Shown piece by piece: positions 40,697 through 50,212 of a stretch of 64,000 nt of DNA. The notes beneath the pieces are model-generated. The model had not been told where the DNA came from. It saw only the letters and a list, made by a program, of their open reading frames with translations, and searched no databases. The DNA is taken from positions 1-64,000 of the forward strand of contig RAYY01000029.1 of NCBI GenBank assembly GCA_003611875.1, written 5' to 3'. Position numbers and translations under genes: made by a program. The stretch's first letter is position 1. Each line of letters begins with the position of its first letter. Origin of the DNA: a bacterium D16-56. Its GTDB lineage: Bacteria > Bacillota > Clostridia > Lachnospirales > Lachnospiraceae.

Positions 40697-42817
40697 ATGG
40701 ATAACGGTATGGAAAGTATGCTTGATACATATCTTTTTGAGACAAATTCCCTCTTGGACCAGCTTGACGAGATGCTTGTGAACGACGAAAAGCTGGGAGA
40801 TTTTTCATCGGATGATGTCAATGAGATCTTTCGTATCATGCACACCATCAAGGGTTCATCTGCCATGATGGAATTTGGCTCTCTCTCCAGCATTGCACAT
40901 CATATAGAGGATTTGTTCTTCTATATCCGTGACAAGGGAATCGACTCTTTAGATCCCCAGCACAAGAAAGAGCTGTTCAATCTGATGTTCCGTTCAGAGG
41001 ATTGTCTTAGAGGGCAGGTGGAAAAGGTAGAAAGCGGAACGCCTCTTGACACCAATATGGATGGGTTTGCCTCCGAGATCAACGATTTCCTGAAAAAGAT
41101 CAGCAAAGCGGAAGAGGATGCTCCTGCCGCTGAGGCTGCGTCCCGGACGACGCCCCAGACAGAAGCGGCTGCCGGCGTTCCTGCCTCTGCCGAACATCTT
41201 CCCGAGGACAGCAGCGCAATATGCTTCCTTCATGTATTTTTGGAGGAAGGCATCGGTATGGAGAACCTGCGCGCCTACATGATCATCAATGCGTTAAAGG
41301 AATGTGAACTGGAGTTCCGCTATTATCCGGAAAATATGGAGACCAATCCGGATACCTGCTCCATGATCATTGAGGACGGCTTCTATATGGCCTTTGAATC
41401 AGAGGAGATGGCAGCAAAAGCAAGCGATATGCTCCCGACACAAAGCTATATCCGCTCTTACGAATTGGTTGCCATTCCGCAGGCTGTGCCTGAACCAGAA
41501 CCGACTCCTGTATCCCCTCAGACTTCCGGCAAGGCTTCCGGACAGGCCGGTACACCGGAGCAGAAGGAAGCTCCCAAGCCTCCGGCCAAGCAGGCTCCGG
41601 CCGTGCAGGGAGCGCCCGCCAAGCAGAACCTGATCAGCGTGAATCTGATGAAGCTGGACAATCTGATGAATATTGTAGGAGAGATCGTGATCACCGAATC
41701 CATGGTCACTTCTGCTCCCGAGTTAAACCAGCTCACCCGTGACGCCTACGACAACTTTATGAAGTCTGCCCGCCAGCTCCGCAAGCTGACGGATGACCTG
41801 CAGGACATTGCCATGTCTCTGCGGATGGTACCCATCTCCGGCGTATTCCAGAAGATGAACCGTATCGTCCGGGATATGAAGCAGAAGTTGGGCAAGGATG
41901 TGCGCCTTACCTTGATCGGGGAGGACACAGAGGTTGACAAGACGATTGTAGACAGCATCCAGGATCCGATTATGCATATGGTTCGTAATGCCATGGACCA
42001 CGGAATTGAAGATGATGCCAACGAGCGGATCCGCGCCGGCAAGAGCGCTCAGGGTGAGATCATTCTGTCCGCTTCCCACACCAGCAATGAAGTCGTCATT
42101 TCCATTTCCGACGACGGTCAGGGCATGAACCCGGAGAAGCTTCTGGCCAAGGCCAGAGAGCGTGGCATCCTTACCAAGCCGGAAAACGAATATACCCGTA
42201 AGGAAGCGTTAGGGCTTGTCATGCTGCCGGGCTTCTCCACCAACCAGACTGTTACGGAATTTTCCGGCAGAGGCGTGGGCATGGATGTGGTTAAGAAAAA
42301 TGTAGAATCTGTTGGAGGCACCGTATCCCTCTCCAGTGAGGAGGGACAGGGAACCACCTTCCTGATGAAGATTCCTCTGACTCTGGCCATTATGGACGGC
42401 ATGAAGGTAACGGTAGGCTCCTCGATCTTTACGATTGCCATCGCCAATATCCGGCAGTCCTTTAAAATTCTGGCTGACGAGATCATTCTTGACGAAAGCG
42501 GCAACGAGATGGTAGAGCGGATGGGCAGCTTTTATCCCATTCTGCGGCTTCATCAGTTTTACGGCATTGAAACCCAGGTTACGGAGCTGGTAGACGGGAT
42601 TCTGTTATGGGTAGAGACAAGCGATCACTCCTTCTGCCTGTTTGTAGATGACCTGATTGGGGAACAGCAGGTTGTAGTAAAGCCGTTCCCTGCATTCCTG
42701 ACCACCTTTGATCTGAAGAATTACGGCATTTCCGGCTGTACCATCTTAGGAGACGGGAATATCAGCATCATTCTGGATATCCAGGGCCTCCATACGGCGG
42801 CGCTGGAGAGCATATAG
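40697..42817 (+). CDS. cheA: Chemotaxis histidine kinase CheA
   Basis: 706 residues from ATG 40697. P1: Hpt with His49 in FRIMHTIKGSSAMMEFG. P2-like domain ~180-265. An Ala/Pro/Gln linker (~265-318). P3 dimerisation. P4 ATPase with HMVRNAMDHGIEDD (N box), SISDDGQGMN (G1) and FSGRGVGMDVVKKN (G2). P5 CheW-like C-terminus. It phosphorylates CheY and CheB in response to receptors. First gene of cheA-cheW-cheR-cheB; cheY, cheC and cheD are not in the window. Confidence 0.96.
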   Translation: MDNGMESMLDTYLFETNSLLDQLDEMLVNDEKLGDFSSDDVNEIFRIMHTIKGSSAMMEFGSLSSIAHHIEDLFFYIRDKGIDSLDPQHKKELFNLMFRSEDCLRGQVEKVESGTPLDTNMDGFASEINDFLKKISKAEEDAPAAEAASRTTPQTEAAAGVPASAEHLPEDSSAICFLHVFLEEGIGMENLRAYMIINALKECELEFRYYPENMETNPDTCSMIIEDGFYMAFESEEMAAKASDMLPTQSYIRSYELVAIPQAVPEPEPTPVSPQTSGKASGQAGTPEQKEAPKPPAKQAPAVQGAPAKQNLISVNLMKLDNLMNIVGEIVITESMVTSAPELNQLTRDAYDNFMKSARQLRKLTDDLQDIAMSLRMVPISGVFQKMNRIVRDMKQKLGKDVRLTLIGEDTEVDKTIVDSIQDPIMHMVRNAMDHGIEDDANERIRAGKSAQGEIILSASHTSNEVVISISDDGQGMNPEKLLAKARERGILTKPENEYTRKEALGLVMLPGFSTNQTVTEFSGRGVGMDVVKKNVESVGGTVSLSSEEGQGTTFLMKIPLTLAIMDGMKVTVGSSIFTIAIANIRQSFKILADEIILDESGNEMVERMGSFYPILRLHQFYGIETQVTELVDGILLWVETSDHSFCLFVDDLIGEQQVVVKPFPAFLTTFDLKNYGISGCTILGDGNISIILDIQGLHTAALESI

Positions 42818-42833
42818 AAGGGAGGAACCAACT

Positions 42834-43322
42834 ATGTCTGAACAAGTAAACGAGCAGGATATCCTGGATATGGATTTATCGGAAGCAGATGAGCATTCCA
42901 CAGTGGAACGCTGTCTCACCTTCGAATCAGGAGAACTGATTTTATACATCAGCACCCGTTACATTATCGAGATCATTAACGGTCACTCCATTACCACCCT
43001 GCCTTTAGTGCCTCATTATGTGAAGGGCATTATCAATTTAAGGGGTCAGGTTCTGCCGGTAGTGGATCTTCAGCTCCGCATGGGAAAAGGAGAGACTGCT
43101 TCCACTGGCAAAAACTGCGTGATCGTGCTGGATATCGATTCTGTTTCCCTGGGAATCATGGTGGATTCCGTGCGTCAGGTGGTGGACATTGACCTTAAAA
43201 ATGTCCGTCCCATTCCCTTAAAGCGTCAGCAGAAGCTTCTTGACGGTATGGTCAATATGGAAGACGGCAATGTTTTCATGTCCGTAGACTGCAAAGCGCT
43301 TATCAGTACCGAAGACCTATAA
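42834..43322 (+). CDS. cheW: Chemotaxis coupling protein CheW
   Basis: 162 residues. CheW/SH3-type fold with LTFESGELILYISTRYIIEI, the conserved VPHYVKGIINLRGQVLPVVDL and IMVDSVRQVVDI. It links CheA to receptors. A 25-residue acidic N-terminal extension (QVNEQDILDMDLSEADEHST) is present. GAAGGGAGGAACCAACT precedes the ATG, 16 bp after cheA. Confidence 0.95.
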   Translation: MSEQVNEQDILDMDLSEADEHSTVERCLTFESGELILYISTRYIIEIINGHSITTLPLVPHYVKGIINLRGQVLPVVDLQLRMGKGETASTGKNCVIVLDIDSVSLGIMVDSVRQVVDIDLKNVRPIPLKRQQKLLDGMVNMEDGNVFMSVDCKALISTEDL

Positions 43323-43351
43323 AAGAACCAGGAACAAACAGGAGTAATCAG

Positions 43352-44170
43352 ATGCTGACATTAACAGACAGTGATTTCCAAAATCTTTATACCTATATAA
43401 AAAAGAATTATGGAATCGATTTAAGCAAGAAAAAGCAGCTTATTGTCAGCCGCCTTTCCAACACACTGGCTGCTCAAGGCTTTAGTGACTTTACTTCCTA
43501 TGTTAAGGATATCACTTCTGGTCGCGATCCGGAGATGGTCACAGCCATGTTAAATAAGCTGACTACCAACTATACCTATTTTCTCAGAGAGGAGGCGCAC
43601 TTCCAATACTTCCAGGATGTTGTGCTTCCTGACCTGGCCAAAAAGCATGCACGGGATAAATCCCTTGCCATATGGAGCGCAGGCTGTTCTTCCGGCGAGG
43701 AGCCCTACACCATCTCCATATACCTGAAAGAATTTTTCGGAGCACAGGCTTCTCAGTGGGATACCAGAATTTTGGCTACAGATATTTCTCAAAAGATCCT
43801 CAATTCTGCTATCACTGCCACGTATAATGAAGAAAGCATTGCTCCTCTTCCTGCTTCCTGGAAACAGAAGTATTTCGTCAAAAAGGACAGCAAGTACTAT
43901 ACTGTAGCTCCTATTTTGAAGCAGAATGTAATCTTCCGTCCCTTTAACCTGATGGATCCGATTCAATTCAAAAGAAAATTTGATTTGATTTTCTGCCGCA
44001 ATGTAATGATTTATTTCGATCAGAATACCAAAGATGCATTGGTGCAGCGTTTTTACAATGCGACTGTTCCCGGAGGCCACCTCTTTATCGGTCATTCTGA
44101 GGGGCTGACCAAAGCAACCTGCCCCTACCAGTATATTCAGCCTGCTATTTATCGAAAAACGGCGAAGTAG
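43352..44170 (+). CDS. cheR: Receptor methyltransferase CheR
   Basis: 272 residues. N-terminal CheR helical domain (LYTYIKKNYGIDLSKKKQL), then SAM-binding methyltransferase domain: FLREEAHFQYF, IWSAGCSSGEEPYTISIYL, ILATDIS, NVIFRPFNLMD, and FDLIFCRNVMIYF. It methylates glutamates on the receptors, opposing CheB downstream. AACAGGAGTAATCAG precedes the ATG. Confidence 0.96.
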   Translation: MLTLTDSDFQNLYTYIKKNYGIDLSKKKQLIVSRLSNTLAAQGFSDFTSYVKDITSGRDPEMVTAMLNKLTTNYTYFLREEAHFQYFQDVVLPDLAKKHARDKSLAIWSAGCSSGEEPYTISIYLKEFFGAQASQWDTRILATDISQKILNSAITATYNEESIAPLPASWKQKYFVKKDSKYYTVAPILKQNVIFRPFNLMDPIQFKRKFDLIFCRNVMIYFDQNTKDALVQRFYNATVPGGHLFIGHSEGLTKATCPYQYIQPAIYRKTAK

Positions 44171-44198
44171 GAAGGAGCAAAAAGGAGGGTAAATAATA

Positions 44199-45329
44199 AT
44201 GCCAAAGATCCGCCTGATGATTGTGGATGATTCCATCCTGTTCAGAAGCTGGATGGTGCAGAATTTAGGTGCCGACCCCCGTTTTGAGGTGGTCGGATAT
44301 GCCATTAATGCCATAGACGCTAAAAATAAGCTGCCTCAGCTAAAGCCAGACATTATGACCCTGGACATCGAGATGCCGGGAATGACAGGATTAGACTTTC
44401 TTCGGGAAGTCCTTCCAACCAATCCCATTCCCATTATTTTGGTATCTTCTCTGAATGTACGGGTATTCGATGCTCTGGCTGCAGGCGCTGTTGATTTTGT
44501 CCGCAAACCGGATATGAATCTTGAAGGTGGAAAGCAGGCTTTCCTGCAGACTCTCAAGTCCAAGCTGGTCGTAGGCGCAAATGCTAAGGTTCGTCTTCCT
44601 TCTCCAGGAGCTTTTGCCGGTTCGGCAGCATCCCGGGGAGGAGCCGTATCCTCTGTCTCGAGTAATGCCCGGGGAGGTGTGGGCACTCCCAGCGCTTCCG
44701 CCAGTTCCTCTGAGACTATAAGCTCTGCTCCCCTTCGATCTCCTTCCAGCTTTGGAAATGTAGACCTGATCGCAATTGGAGCCTCTACAGGAGGCACGGA
44801 AGCGATTTTGGAGGTAGTGCGCCAGTTTCCTGCAAAGATGCCGGGAATCGTCATCACCCAGCATATGCCCCCTGGCTTTACAGCCATGTATGCAGAACGC
44901 CTGAACCGGATCTGCAATCTTAAAGTAAAAGAAGCCTGCCATGGAGACAAAGTAATGCCTGGTCAGATTCTGCTTGCCCCAGGAGGTCTGCAGATGCGTG
45001 TAGTCAAAATGGGAACCGGCTTTTCGGTAAGCTGTACCGAGGAAGCCAAAGTCAGCGGCCACAAGCCTTCTGTAGATGTATTGTTTGACTCGGTTGCAGC
45101 AAATGTAAAAAGCCGGGCTATCGGCATTATTCTTACAGGCATGGGGGCTGACGGAGCCGCTGGCCTGCTTCGAATGAGAAAGGCTGGTGCTTACACTATC
45201 GGGCAGAACCGTGAAACCTGTGTGGTATACGGAATGCCTATGGAAGCCTATCGGGCCGGGGCAGTCTGCACACAGTCTGCCTTAAGCTCCATTCCCCAGG
45301 TTGTTATGGCTCAGCTTGCAAAATCCTAA
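44199..45329 (+). CDS. cheB: Receptor methylesterase CheB
   Basis: 376 residues. Receiver domain with Asp56 (MTLDIEMPGM), a Ser/Ala/Gly-rich linker (~135-185), then the methylesterase with Ser196 in IGASTGGTEA, His222 in ITQHMPPGF and Asp318 in TGMGADGAAG. All catalytic residues are present. CheA-phosphorylated CheB removes receptor methyl groups and deamidates glutamines. AAAAAGGAGGGTAAATAAT precedes the ATG. Confidence 0.96.
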   Translation: MPKIRLMIVDDSILFRSWMVQNLGADPRFEVVGYAINAIDAKNKLPQLKPDIMTLDIEMPGMTGLDFLREVLPTNPIPIILVSSLNVRVFDALAAGAVDFVRKPDMNLEGGKQAFLQTLKSKLVVGANAKVRLPSPGAFAGSAASRGGAVSSVSSNARGGVGTPSASASSSETISSAPLRSPSSFGNVDLIAIGASTGGTEAILEVVRQFPAKMPGIVITQHMPPGFTAMYAERLNRICNLKVKEACHGDKVMPGQILLAPGGLQMRVVKMGTGFSVSCTEEAKVSGHKPSVDVLFDSVAANVKSRAIGIILTGMGADGAAGLLRMRKAGAYTIGQNRETCVVYGMPMEAYRAGAVCTQSALSSIPQVVMAQLAKS

Positions 45330-45343
45330 CCGATCAATCCATT

Positions 45344-46312
45344 ATGCAAAATTATCAAATCAATAAAAAGAGAATAAACCACCATCCAAAAAGGGGCCTT
45401 GCCGAACGGATTGTTCTGACCTCCATGGCGCTTTCGGCTGCGGCTGTTGTGACCAGCCTGTTCGTCTATTTCCGCCCTTTTACCACGACGGATGTATGGA
45501 TTGCTGCAAAAAATCTCTATTCCTATGTAGATGAACAAATCACTGACATTCAGGAACGAAGAAGGGAACGGCTGAAAAAAAAGGAGGAACAGCTTGCTGC
45601 CGCAAAACGCGCAGAGCTTATGGAGAAACAAGAAGAACTCTCCCCTCCCTCTGAAACCGTTCCCTATATTGACCGCAGCGCCAATATGGGAGAAGCAGAT
45701 TCCATTAATGCGGAGCCTGTGTTTATCCCCCAGGAAGATGCGGTGTTTATTTTCATGTTAGACACTGCTTTAGGTCCTATGCTTTACTACAGCCAGGGCG
45801 ATACCCGCTGGAAAGATTACCTTTACGGCGGATTGGATCCCATGAGCAGCTATGGCTGCGGTCCTGTCTGTGTAGCTATGATTATCAACAGCTTTTCTTC
45901 CTCCAGAGTCACCCCTATTGATATGGCGGATTGGTCTGCTGCCAATGGCAACTATGCCCGCCACAGCGGTTCCTACCACAGCCTGATTCCGGACAGCTTA
46001 ACTGCCTTTGGGCTGAATGTAGAAAGCGTTGCAGACCGTTCCGTGGAAAATGCAGAGAACCTTCTGCGGACAGGGCACATTTTAGTAGCTCTGATGGGAA
46101 AAGGAAGCCTGACAGATAATGGACATTTTATTATTATTGCCAATTTAAATGATCGTGGAAATGTGTACATCGCAGATCCTGCCAACTATGAAAATTGCAC
46201 AAAGGAATGGGATTTGCAGTTATTGATGGATGAACTGAAAGGATCCTATGACAGCGGCGCTCCTCTTTGGGCAGTTTCCGTTCCGGAAACAGATGCAGCA
46301 GAACCGGAATGA
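45344..46312 (+). CDS. Membrane-anchored C39-like cysteine protease
   Basis: 322 residues. N-terminal basic segment, membrane helix ~25-46 (LTSMALSAAAVVTSLFVYF), a charged helical stalk (ERRRERLKKKEEQLAAAKRA), then a C39_2-type papain-like domain: Cys in YGCGPVCVAMII, His in NGHFIIIANL, Asp/Asn in YIADPANYEN. Likely faces outward. It starts 15 bp after cheB without a visible break, so it may share the chemotaxis transcript, which is an unusual partner. Substrate unknown. Confidence 0.82.
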   Translation: MQNYQINKKRINHHPKRGLAERIVLTSMALSAAAVVTSLFVYFRPFTTTDVWIAAKNLYSYVDEQITDIQERRRERLKKKEEQLAAAKRAELMEKQEELSPPSETVPYIDRSANMGEADSINAEPVFIPQEDAVFIFMLDTALGPMLYYSQGDTRWKDYLYGGLDPMSSYGCGPVCVAMIINSFSSSRVTPIDMADWSAANGNYARHSGSYHSLIPDSLTAFGLNVESVADRSVENAENLLRTGHILVALMGKGSLTDNGHFIIIANLNDRGNVYIADPANYENCTKEWDLQLLMDELKGSYDSGAPLWAVSVPETDAAEPE

Positions 46313-46354
46313 ACAGATAGGTGCAATTTTATGCCAGCCAATGAAAAGGAATAT

Positions 46355-46402
46355 AATGGTTTTCTTTTTGATCAGCTAACTTGTATCAAAAAGAAAACCA
46401 TT
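46355..46402. terminator. 18-bp perfect hairpin after the che cluster
   Basis: Arms 46,355-46,372 (AATGGTTTTCTTTTTGAT) and 46,385-46,402 are perfect inverses with a 12-nt loop. No trailing T-run. A weaker GAAGGAA/TTCCTTC hairpin at 46,465-46,485 follows. Confidence 0.6.
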
Positions 46403-46512
46403 AACCAATCCGGGCAATCTATAGAAATCTCAATCTATAAGAAATCAATCAGAACTTGAAAAGCGAAGGAAGCTCTCATTCCTTCACTTTTATCTGCTTC
46501 TCTTTCTCAAAA

Positions 46513-47874
46513 TCAGCCTTTACTACCCTCTGCCGCCAAAGCCTGGTCCACAACCTGAAGTTCTTCTGGAGAAAAGGTTCTCCTCATGACCTGAACCATA
46601 TTCCCATAGCCGGCCTTCATGGCTCCTTTCATCACAAAAAGCCGATCCTTCAATGTAGTAAAATCATAAAGATTCTGTCCTAAAAAGGATGCCACCGCCT
46701 CTGCCGAGGATGCTCCGGGCCTTTTGCTGCACTCATCAATGGAGAAGGCGGTCAGCATCAAAAACAGAGCGCTCATCAGATATTTATCACTCTTTAAGAG
46801 AATCACACAGTAATTGATGCTGTCAGCCAGATTTCCATTGTTAAAGCAGCAGGTGGCCAGCATTTCATACGCATTCCGGATATCCCCTGACACAAACATC
46901 GATTTAAAGGCAGTCCCATATTTCTCCAACTGATCCAATGCCCGCTTGAGATGCTTTTCCGCTGCCTTACAATTATTGTGGCGCACAAAATACTTGCCAG
47001 CATAATAGTCAAAGTCTGCCTCCTGAGGCAAACGCTTTACGGCCTTATTGTAAATCTCCATAAACACGTCCTCAGGCGTCTCATATTTGGCATAAAGGAT
47101 TTCCAACAGCTTGGTAAAGGTCATGGAGGTCCGGATTGGATCTACGATTTCTTCCGTTTCCGGCATCAGGGAAATAGACCTTCGGAAAGCTTCCTCTGCC
47201 TTTTCCAGATCATCTGCCGAGTAATATTCATCTCCCAGGTATCCCAGCATCCTGTAGCTGTCCGGATTCTCCTCCAGCTCCTTCTGAATAATCTTTATAT
47301 TTCTTCCGCTGGCAACCTTTTGGGCATGCCCGATCTTTCCATATCCTGTATGATAAATAGACAGCTCATTGACTGCATCTACAAAATGAAACTCTGAACC
47401 GTCTGTGGACATAATATACTCGTGAATCTTTCCAATGTATCCTATGCCTGGCCGATTGCGGAAGACCCTGGACTGGGTACCCACTGCTGTCACTTTACCC
47501 GCATCATCCAAGTGAACCCATGAGGACAAAATGGCATCATATTTCTTATCCTGAAGCTTCCTTACGTAGTACAGAACCTTTTTGGCATCCTCCTCGGAAA
47601 AATATTCGTCTGCATCCAAAAGAGCGATCCACTCGTACTTGGCCTTGCTGATAGCAAAATTTTTGGCGGCCGCAAAATCATCGATCCATTCAAAATGATA
47701 AATCTTTGCTCCCATGCTCTCTGCAATCTCCACCGTCCGGTCTGTAGAGCCTGTGTCCACTACAATCTGTTCAGACACTACCCCTTTCCCCCAGGAAAGA
47801 GCCTTCTCTATATTCCGCTCCTCATTCTTTACGATCATACACTGAGAAATCCTTGCCCTGCTGCGGCTTTTCAT
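46513..47874 (-). CDS. GT2 glycosyltransferase with TPR-like tail (A)
   Basis: 453 residues from ATG 47874 (GAGGAGACAGATT upstream). GT-A family 2 domain: ISQCMIVKNEERNIEKALSW, VVDTGSTDRTVEIA, and the metal-binding LLDADEYF. From ~220 on, TPR-like helices (LGYLGDEYYSADDLEKAEEA and similar). Paralog of the next upstream gene (47,912-49,231). Such GT2-TPR pairs often act in flagellin or surface glycosylation; the chemotaxis neighbourhood fits but does not prove this. Confidence 0.88.
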   Translation of the reverse strand: MKSRSRARISQCMIVKNEERNIEKALSWGKGVVSEQIVVDTGSTDRTVEIAESMGAKIYHFEWIDDFAAAKNFAISKAKYEWIALLDADEYFSEEDAKKVLYYVRKLQDKKYDAILSSWVHLDDAGKVTAVGTQSRVFRNRPGIGYIGKIHEYIMSTDGSEFHFVDAVNELSIYHTGYGKIGHAQKVASGRNIKIIQKELEENPDSYRMLGYLGDEYYSADDLEKAEEAFRRSISLMPETEEIVDPIRTSMTFTKLLEILYAKYETPEDVFMEIYNKAVKRLPQEADFDYYAGKYFVRHNNCKAAEKHLKRALDQLEKYGTAFKSMFVSGDIRNAYEMLATCCFNNGNLADSINYCVILLKSDKYLMSALFLMLTAFSIDECSKRPGASSAEAVASFLGQNLYDFTTLKDRLFVMKGAMKAGYGNMVQVMRRTFSPEELQVVDQALAAEGSKG

Positions 47875-47911
47875 AATCTGTCTCCTCTCTGTTTCCTTCT
47901 TTCCTAAAATT

Positions 47912-49231
47912 TTATGAAAGCAAAGCCGCTCTCTCCTGGGGAGAAAAAAGCTTCTCTGCCATATACCCTGCAAACCCGCTGCACCCTGTCTTCTGAGCGG
48001 TTTTTACCAAAAACAATCGATCCTTCAGGGAAGACAGATCATAGATCCCCCAAAAAAACTGCAAAATCCGATGATACTCCTCCCTCCCACCCCCTTCCGG
48101 CGCCAAAAGCAAAAGCAGCCGGGAAAGAACCGTCATAATATATTTATCATACTTCAGACATGCCACAGCATAAGTGACACATTTCTGACTCTCTCCAGCC
48201 TCAAAGCAGCACCGTACCAACAGCTCATAAGCATCCAGCAGATTGGCTGCCAGCAGAAGCGCCCGGTTAGAGCAGCCAAAATCATCCAGCTTTTTTAAGG
48301 CTGCCTCCAGATAGGAGGATGCCTTGCCAGCCTTGCCTAAGGCTGCAAAAAACCGTCCTACAATATAGTCAAAATCCGCCTCCTTGGGGAAATGCTCCAC
48401 AGCCCTTTTATAAATCTGCCTCATACCTTCCCAGGAAGTCCCATCCTTTTCTGCAAGAATCGTCAAAAGTCGAGCATAGGTCACAGCGCTTCTCTGATCT
48501 CCCTCCAAAAGCCTGCGGGGCATATTTTCTACCGAACGGCGGTACCACTGCTCTGCCCCGGCCCGGTCTCCATCCTCCAGACATTCGTCCCCCATATATC
48601 CCATCATCTCATGATCCCCAGGATTATCCTTCAGCTCCTCTAAAATCAGCTTTCGGTTTCTTCCTCCCTCATTCTTCTTAACATAAGCTTCCCCCTGATA
48701 TCCGGTATGGAAAATAGAAAGGGATGCCACCACATCTCCAATCTGAAGCTCCCGTCCGTCTACAGATTCCAGCTGCTCATGAATCCGCCTGCGGTAGCGA
48801 ATATCCGGTGTGTTCCGGAAAATCCGAATCTGGGTTCCGGAAGCAAAGATCCTCCCTTCCCCGTCAAGCTGCTGCCAGCCTGTAGAGATTCCGTCGAACC
48901 GATCAGGAGGCAGGCTGTCCAGCACTGCCAAAAGGCGCTCTCCATCCCCAGGCGCCAGGTATTCATCTGCATCCAAAAACGCGATCCAGTCTCCTTGGGC
49001 CAGCTCAATAGCATAGTTTTTCGCAGCAGCAAAATCATCAATCCAATCGAAATGATAGACCTTAGCCCCCATGCCTTCTGCAATCTCAACGGTCTGATCC
49101 GAAGATCCTGTATCAACCACGATCTGTTCCCACATCACATCCCTGCCCCAGGACAAGGCACGTTCTATATTCTTTTCCTCATTCTTTACGATCATGCACT
49201 GTGATATGCGTACATGTTTACCAGGCTCCAT
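47912..49231 (-). CDS. GT2 glycosyltransferase with TPR-like tail (B)
   Basis: 439 residues from ATG 49231 (AAGGAGGAAAGATTC upstream). Same layout as its neighbour: ISQCMIVKNEEKNIERALSW, VVDTGSSDQTVEIA, FLDADEYLAPGD, and TPR-like repeats in the C-terminal half. The two genes are 37 bp apart and clearly a tandem duplication that has diverged. An attenuator-like hairpin sits in the leader 50 bp upstream. Confidence 0.88.
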   Translation of the reverse strand: MEPGKHVRISQCMIVKNEEKNIERALSWGRDVMWEQIVVDTGSSDQTVEIAEGMGAKVYHFDWIDDFAAAKNYAIELAQGDWIAFLDADEYLAPGDGERLLAVLDSLPPDRFDGISTGWQQLDGEGRIFASGTQIRIFRNTPDIRYRRRIHEQLESVDGRELQIGDVVASLSIFHTGYQGEAYVKKNEGGRNRKLILEELKDNPGDHEMMGYMGDECLEDGDRAGAEQWYRRSVENMPRRLLEGDQRSAVTYARLLTILAEKDGTSWEGMRQIYKRAVEHFPKEADFDYIVGRFFAALGKAGKASSYLEAALKKLDDFGCSNRALLLAANLLDAYELLVRCCFEAGESQKCVTYAVACLKYDKYIMTVLSRLLLLLAPEGGGREEYHRILQFFWGIYDLSSLKDRLFLVKTAQKTGCSGFAGYMAEKLFSPQERAALLS

Positions 49232-49276
49232 GAATCTTTCCTCCTTGTCCTCTTTGCAGCGCCGCTGCACACTAAT

Positions 49277-49319
49277 CAAAAAAGCCATCTTTCGGCTTTT
49301 CCTGCCGAAAATGGCTTTT
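49277..49319 (-). terminator. Intrinsic terminator in the leader of the GT pair
   Basis: Minus strand: AAAAGCCATTTTCGGC, loop, GCCGAAAGATGGCTTTT, then TTT. It ends about 45 bp before the start of glycosyltransferase B. Confidence 0.7.
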
Positions 49320-49520
49320 GCCCTATAAGACTGCGGATTCCAACTTATTCTTATAATCGGAAGGCAAATATTTTTAAACTTTTGCTTAATCCAGATATAC
49401 TTCACAGCTTTGTTGTATATATCGTCAGATTTTGGAAATGGATAAGAGTTTTATCCTATTTTAGCATTATACACAAACTCTATACTTTTTCTATCCTAAC
49501 CAAAGAGCGGAATAATCTGT

Positions 49521-50000
49521 ATGAGAATAAGAGCAGCTACCGAATACAAGGAACAGTTATTTGAAATGCTAACAGAGTGGAAGAACGATATCATAGTAAA
49601 TCACACCGATATGTCTCCATGGAAAATATGGGCAAATGATTTTCACGATTTTGATAATTATCTAAAAAATCTTGATACAACTTTATTTTGTTTCGATAGA
49701 GATAGAAACATTTTTGTAGGGGCTGCTAACATTCGTCACTATTTAAATGATAAACTGTTAAAAACTGACGGTCATATAGGCCACGGAGTTAGACCAAGTG
49801 AAAGAAAAAAGGGTTATGCGGCTGCAATGATTGGTTTGGCATTAGACGAGTGTAAAAGACTTGGGATTAATAAAGTTTTGATATGTTGTGACAAAGATAA
49901 CATCGGTTCAGCAAAATCAATTATTGATAATGGCGGAGTATTGGAAAATGAAGTTGAAGAAAATGGACATATTAAGCAGCGTTATTGGATTCAGTTATAA
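49521..50000 (+). CDS. GNAT acetyltransferase
   Basis: 159 residues. GNAT fold: IRAATEYKEQLFEMLTEW at the N-terminus, the acetyl-CoA loop HGVRPSERKKGYAAAMIGLA and the C-terminal CDKDNIGSAKSIIDNGGVLE. Small-molecule substrate unknown. Codon use is distinctly AT-rich compared with the chromosomal genes to the left, pointing to transfer. First gene of the accessory island. Confidence 0.88.
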   Translation: MRIRAATEYKEQLFEMLTEWKNDIIVNHTDMSPWKIWANDFHDFDNYLKNLDTTLFCFDRDRNIFVGAANIRHYLNDKLLKTDGHIGHGVRPSERKKGYAAAMIGLALDECKRLGINKVLICCDKDNIGSAKSIIDNGGVLENEVEENGHIKQRYWIQL

Positions 50001-50038
50001 CATAGATGATGAATAACTGATTTTGGAGAGAAACATAG

Positions 50039-50212
50039 ATGAAAGAAATAATTGCATATGAAATGTTATATAATAAAGCATTGAAGTATCAGAATGACAT
50101 AATATGTGTTCCTTTTCAAAAAGAATATTGGAATGAATATATGAAAATATATAATGAATGTTTTTACAAAATGAGAAAGGCATTAGAAGTTGAGCCGCTT
50201 TGTTTCCTTTGA
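50039..50212 (+). pseudogene. Truncated acetyltransferase-like gene
   Basis: GGAGAGAAACATAG precedes ATG 50039; 57 codons (KEIIAYEMLYNKALKYQNDI then WNEYMKIYNECFYKMRKALE) end at TGA 50210. The AT-rich frame breaks off after EVEP, where GC-richer mobile-element sequence begins, so the 3' part was lost at a rearrangement. The N-terminus resembles GNAT proteins, with modest certainty. Confidence 0.6.

Noticed and set aside
44391-45062. Long minus-strand frames opposite cheB and cheR
   Set aside because: No ribosome binding sites and no domain sense; shadows of well-recognised chemotaxis genes.
49340-49460. Sigma-28 promoter before glycosyltransferase B (TCCGATTA word)
   Set aside because: No TAAA at 14-16 bp upstream of the word; match too weak.
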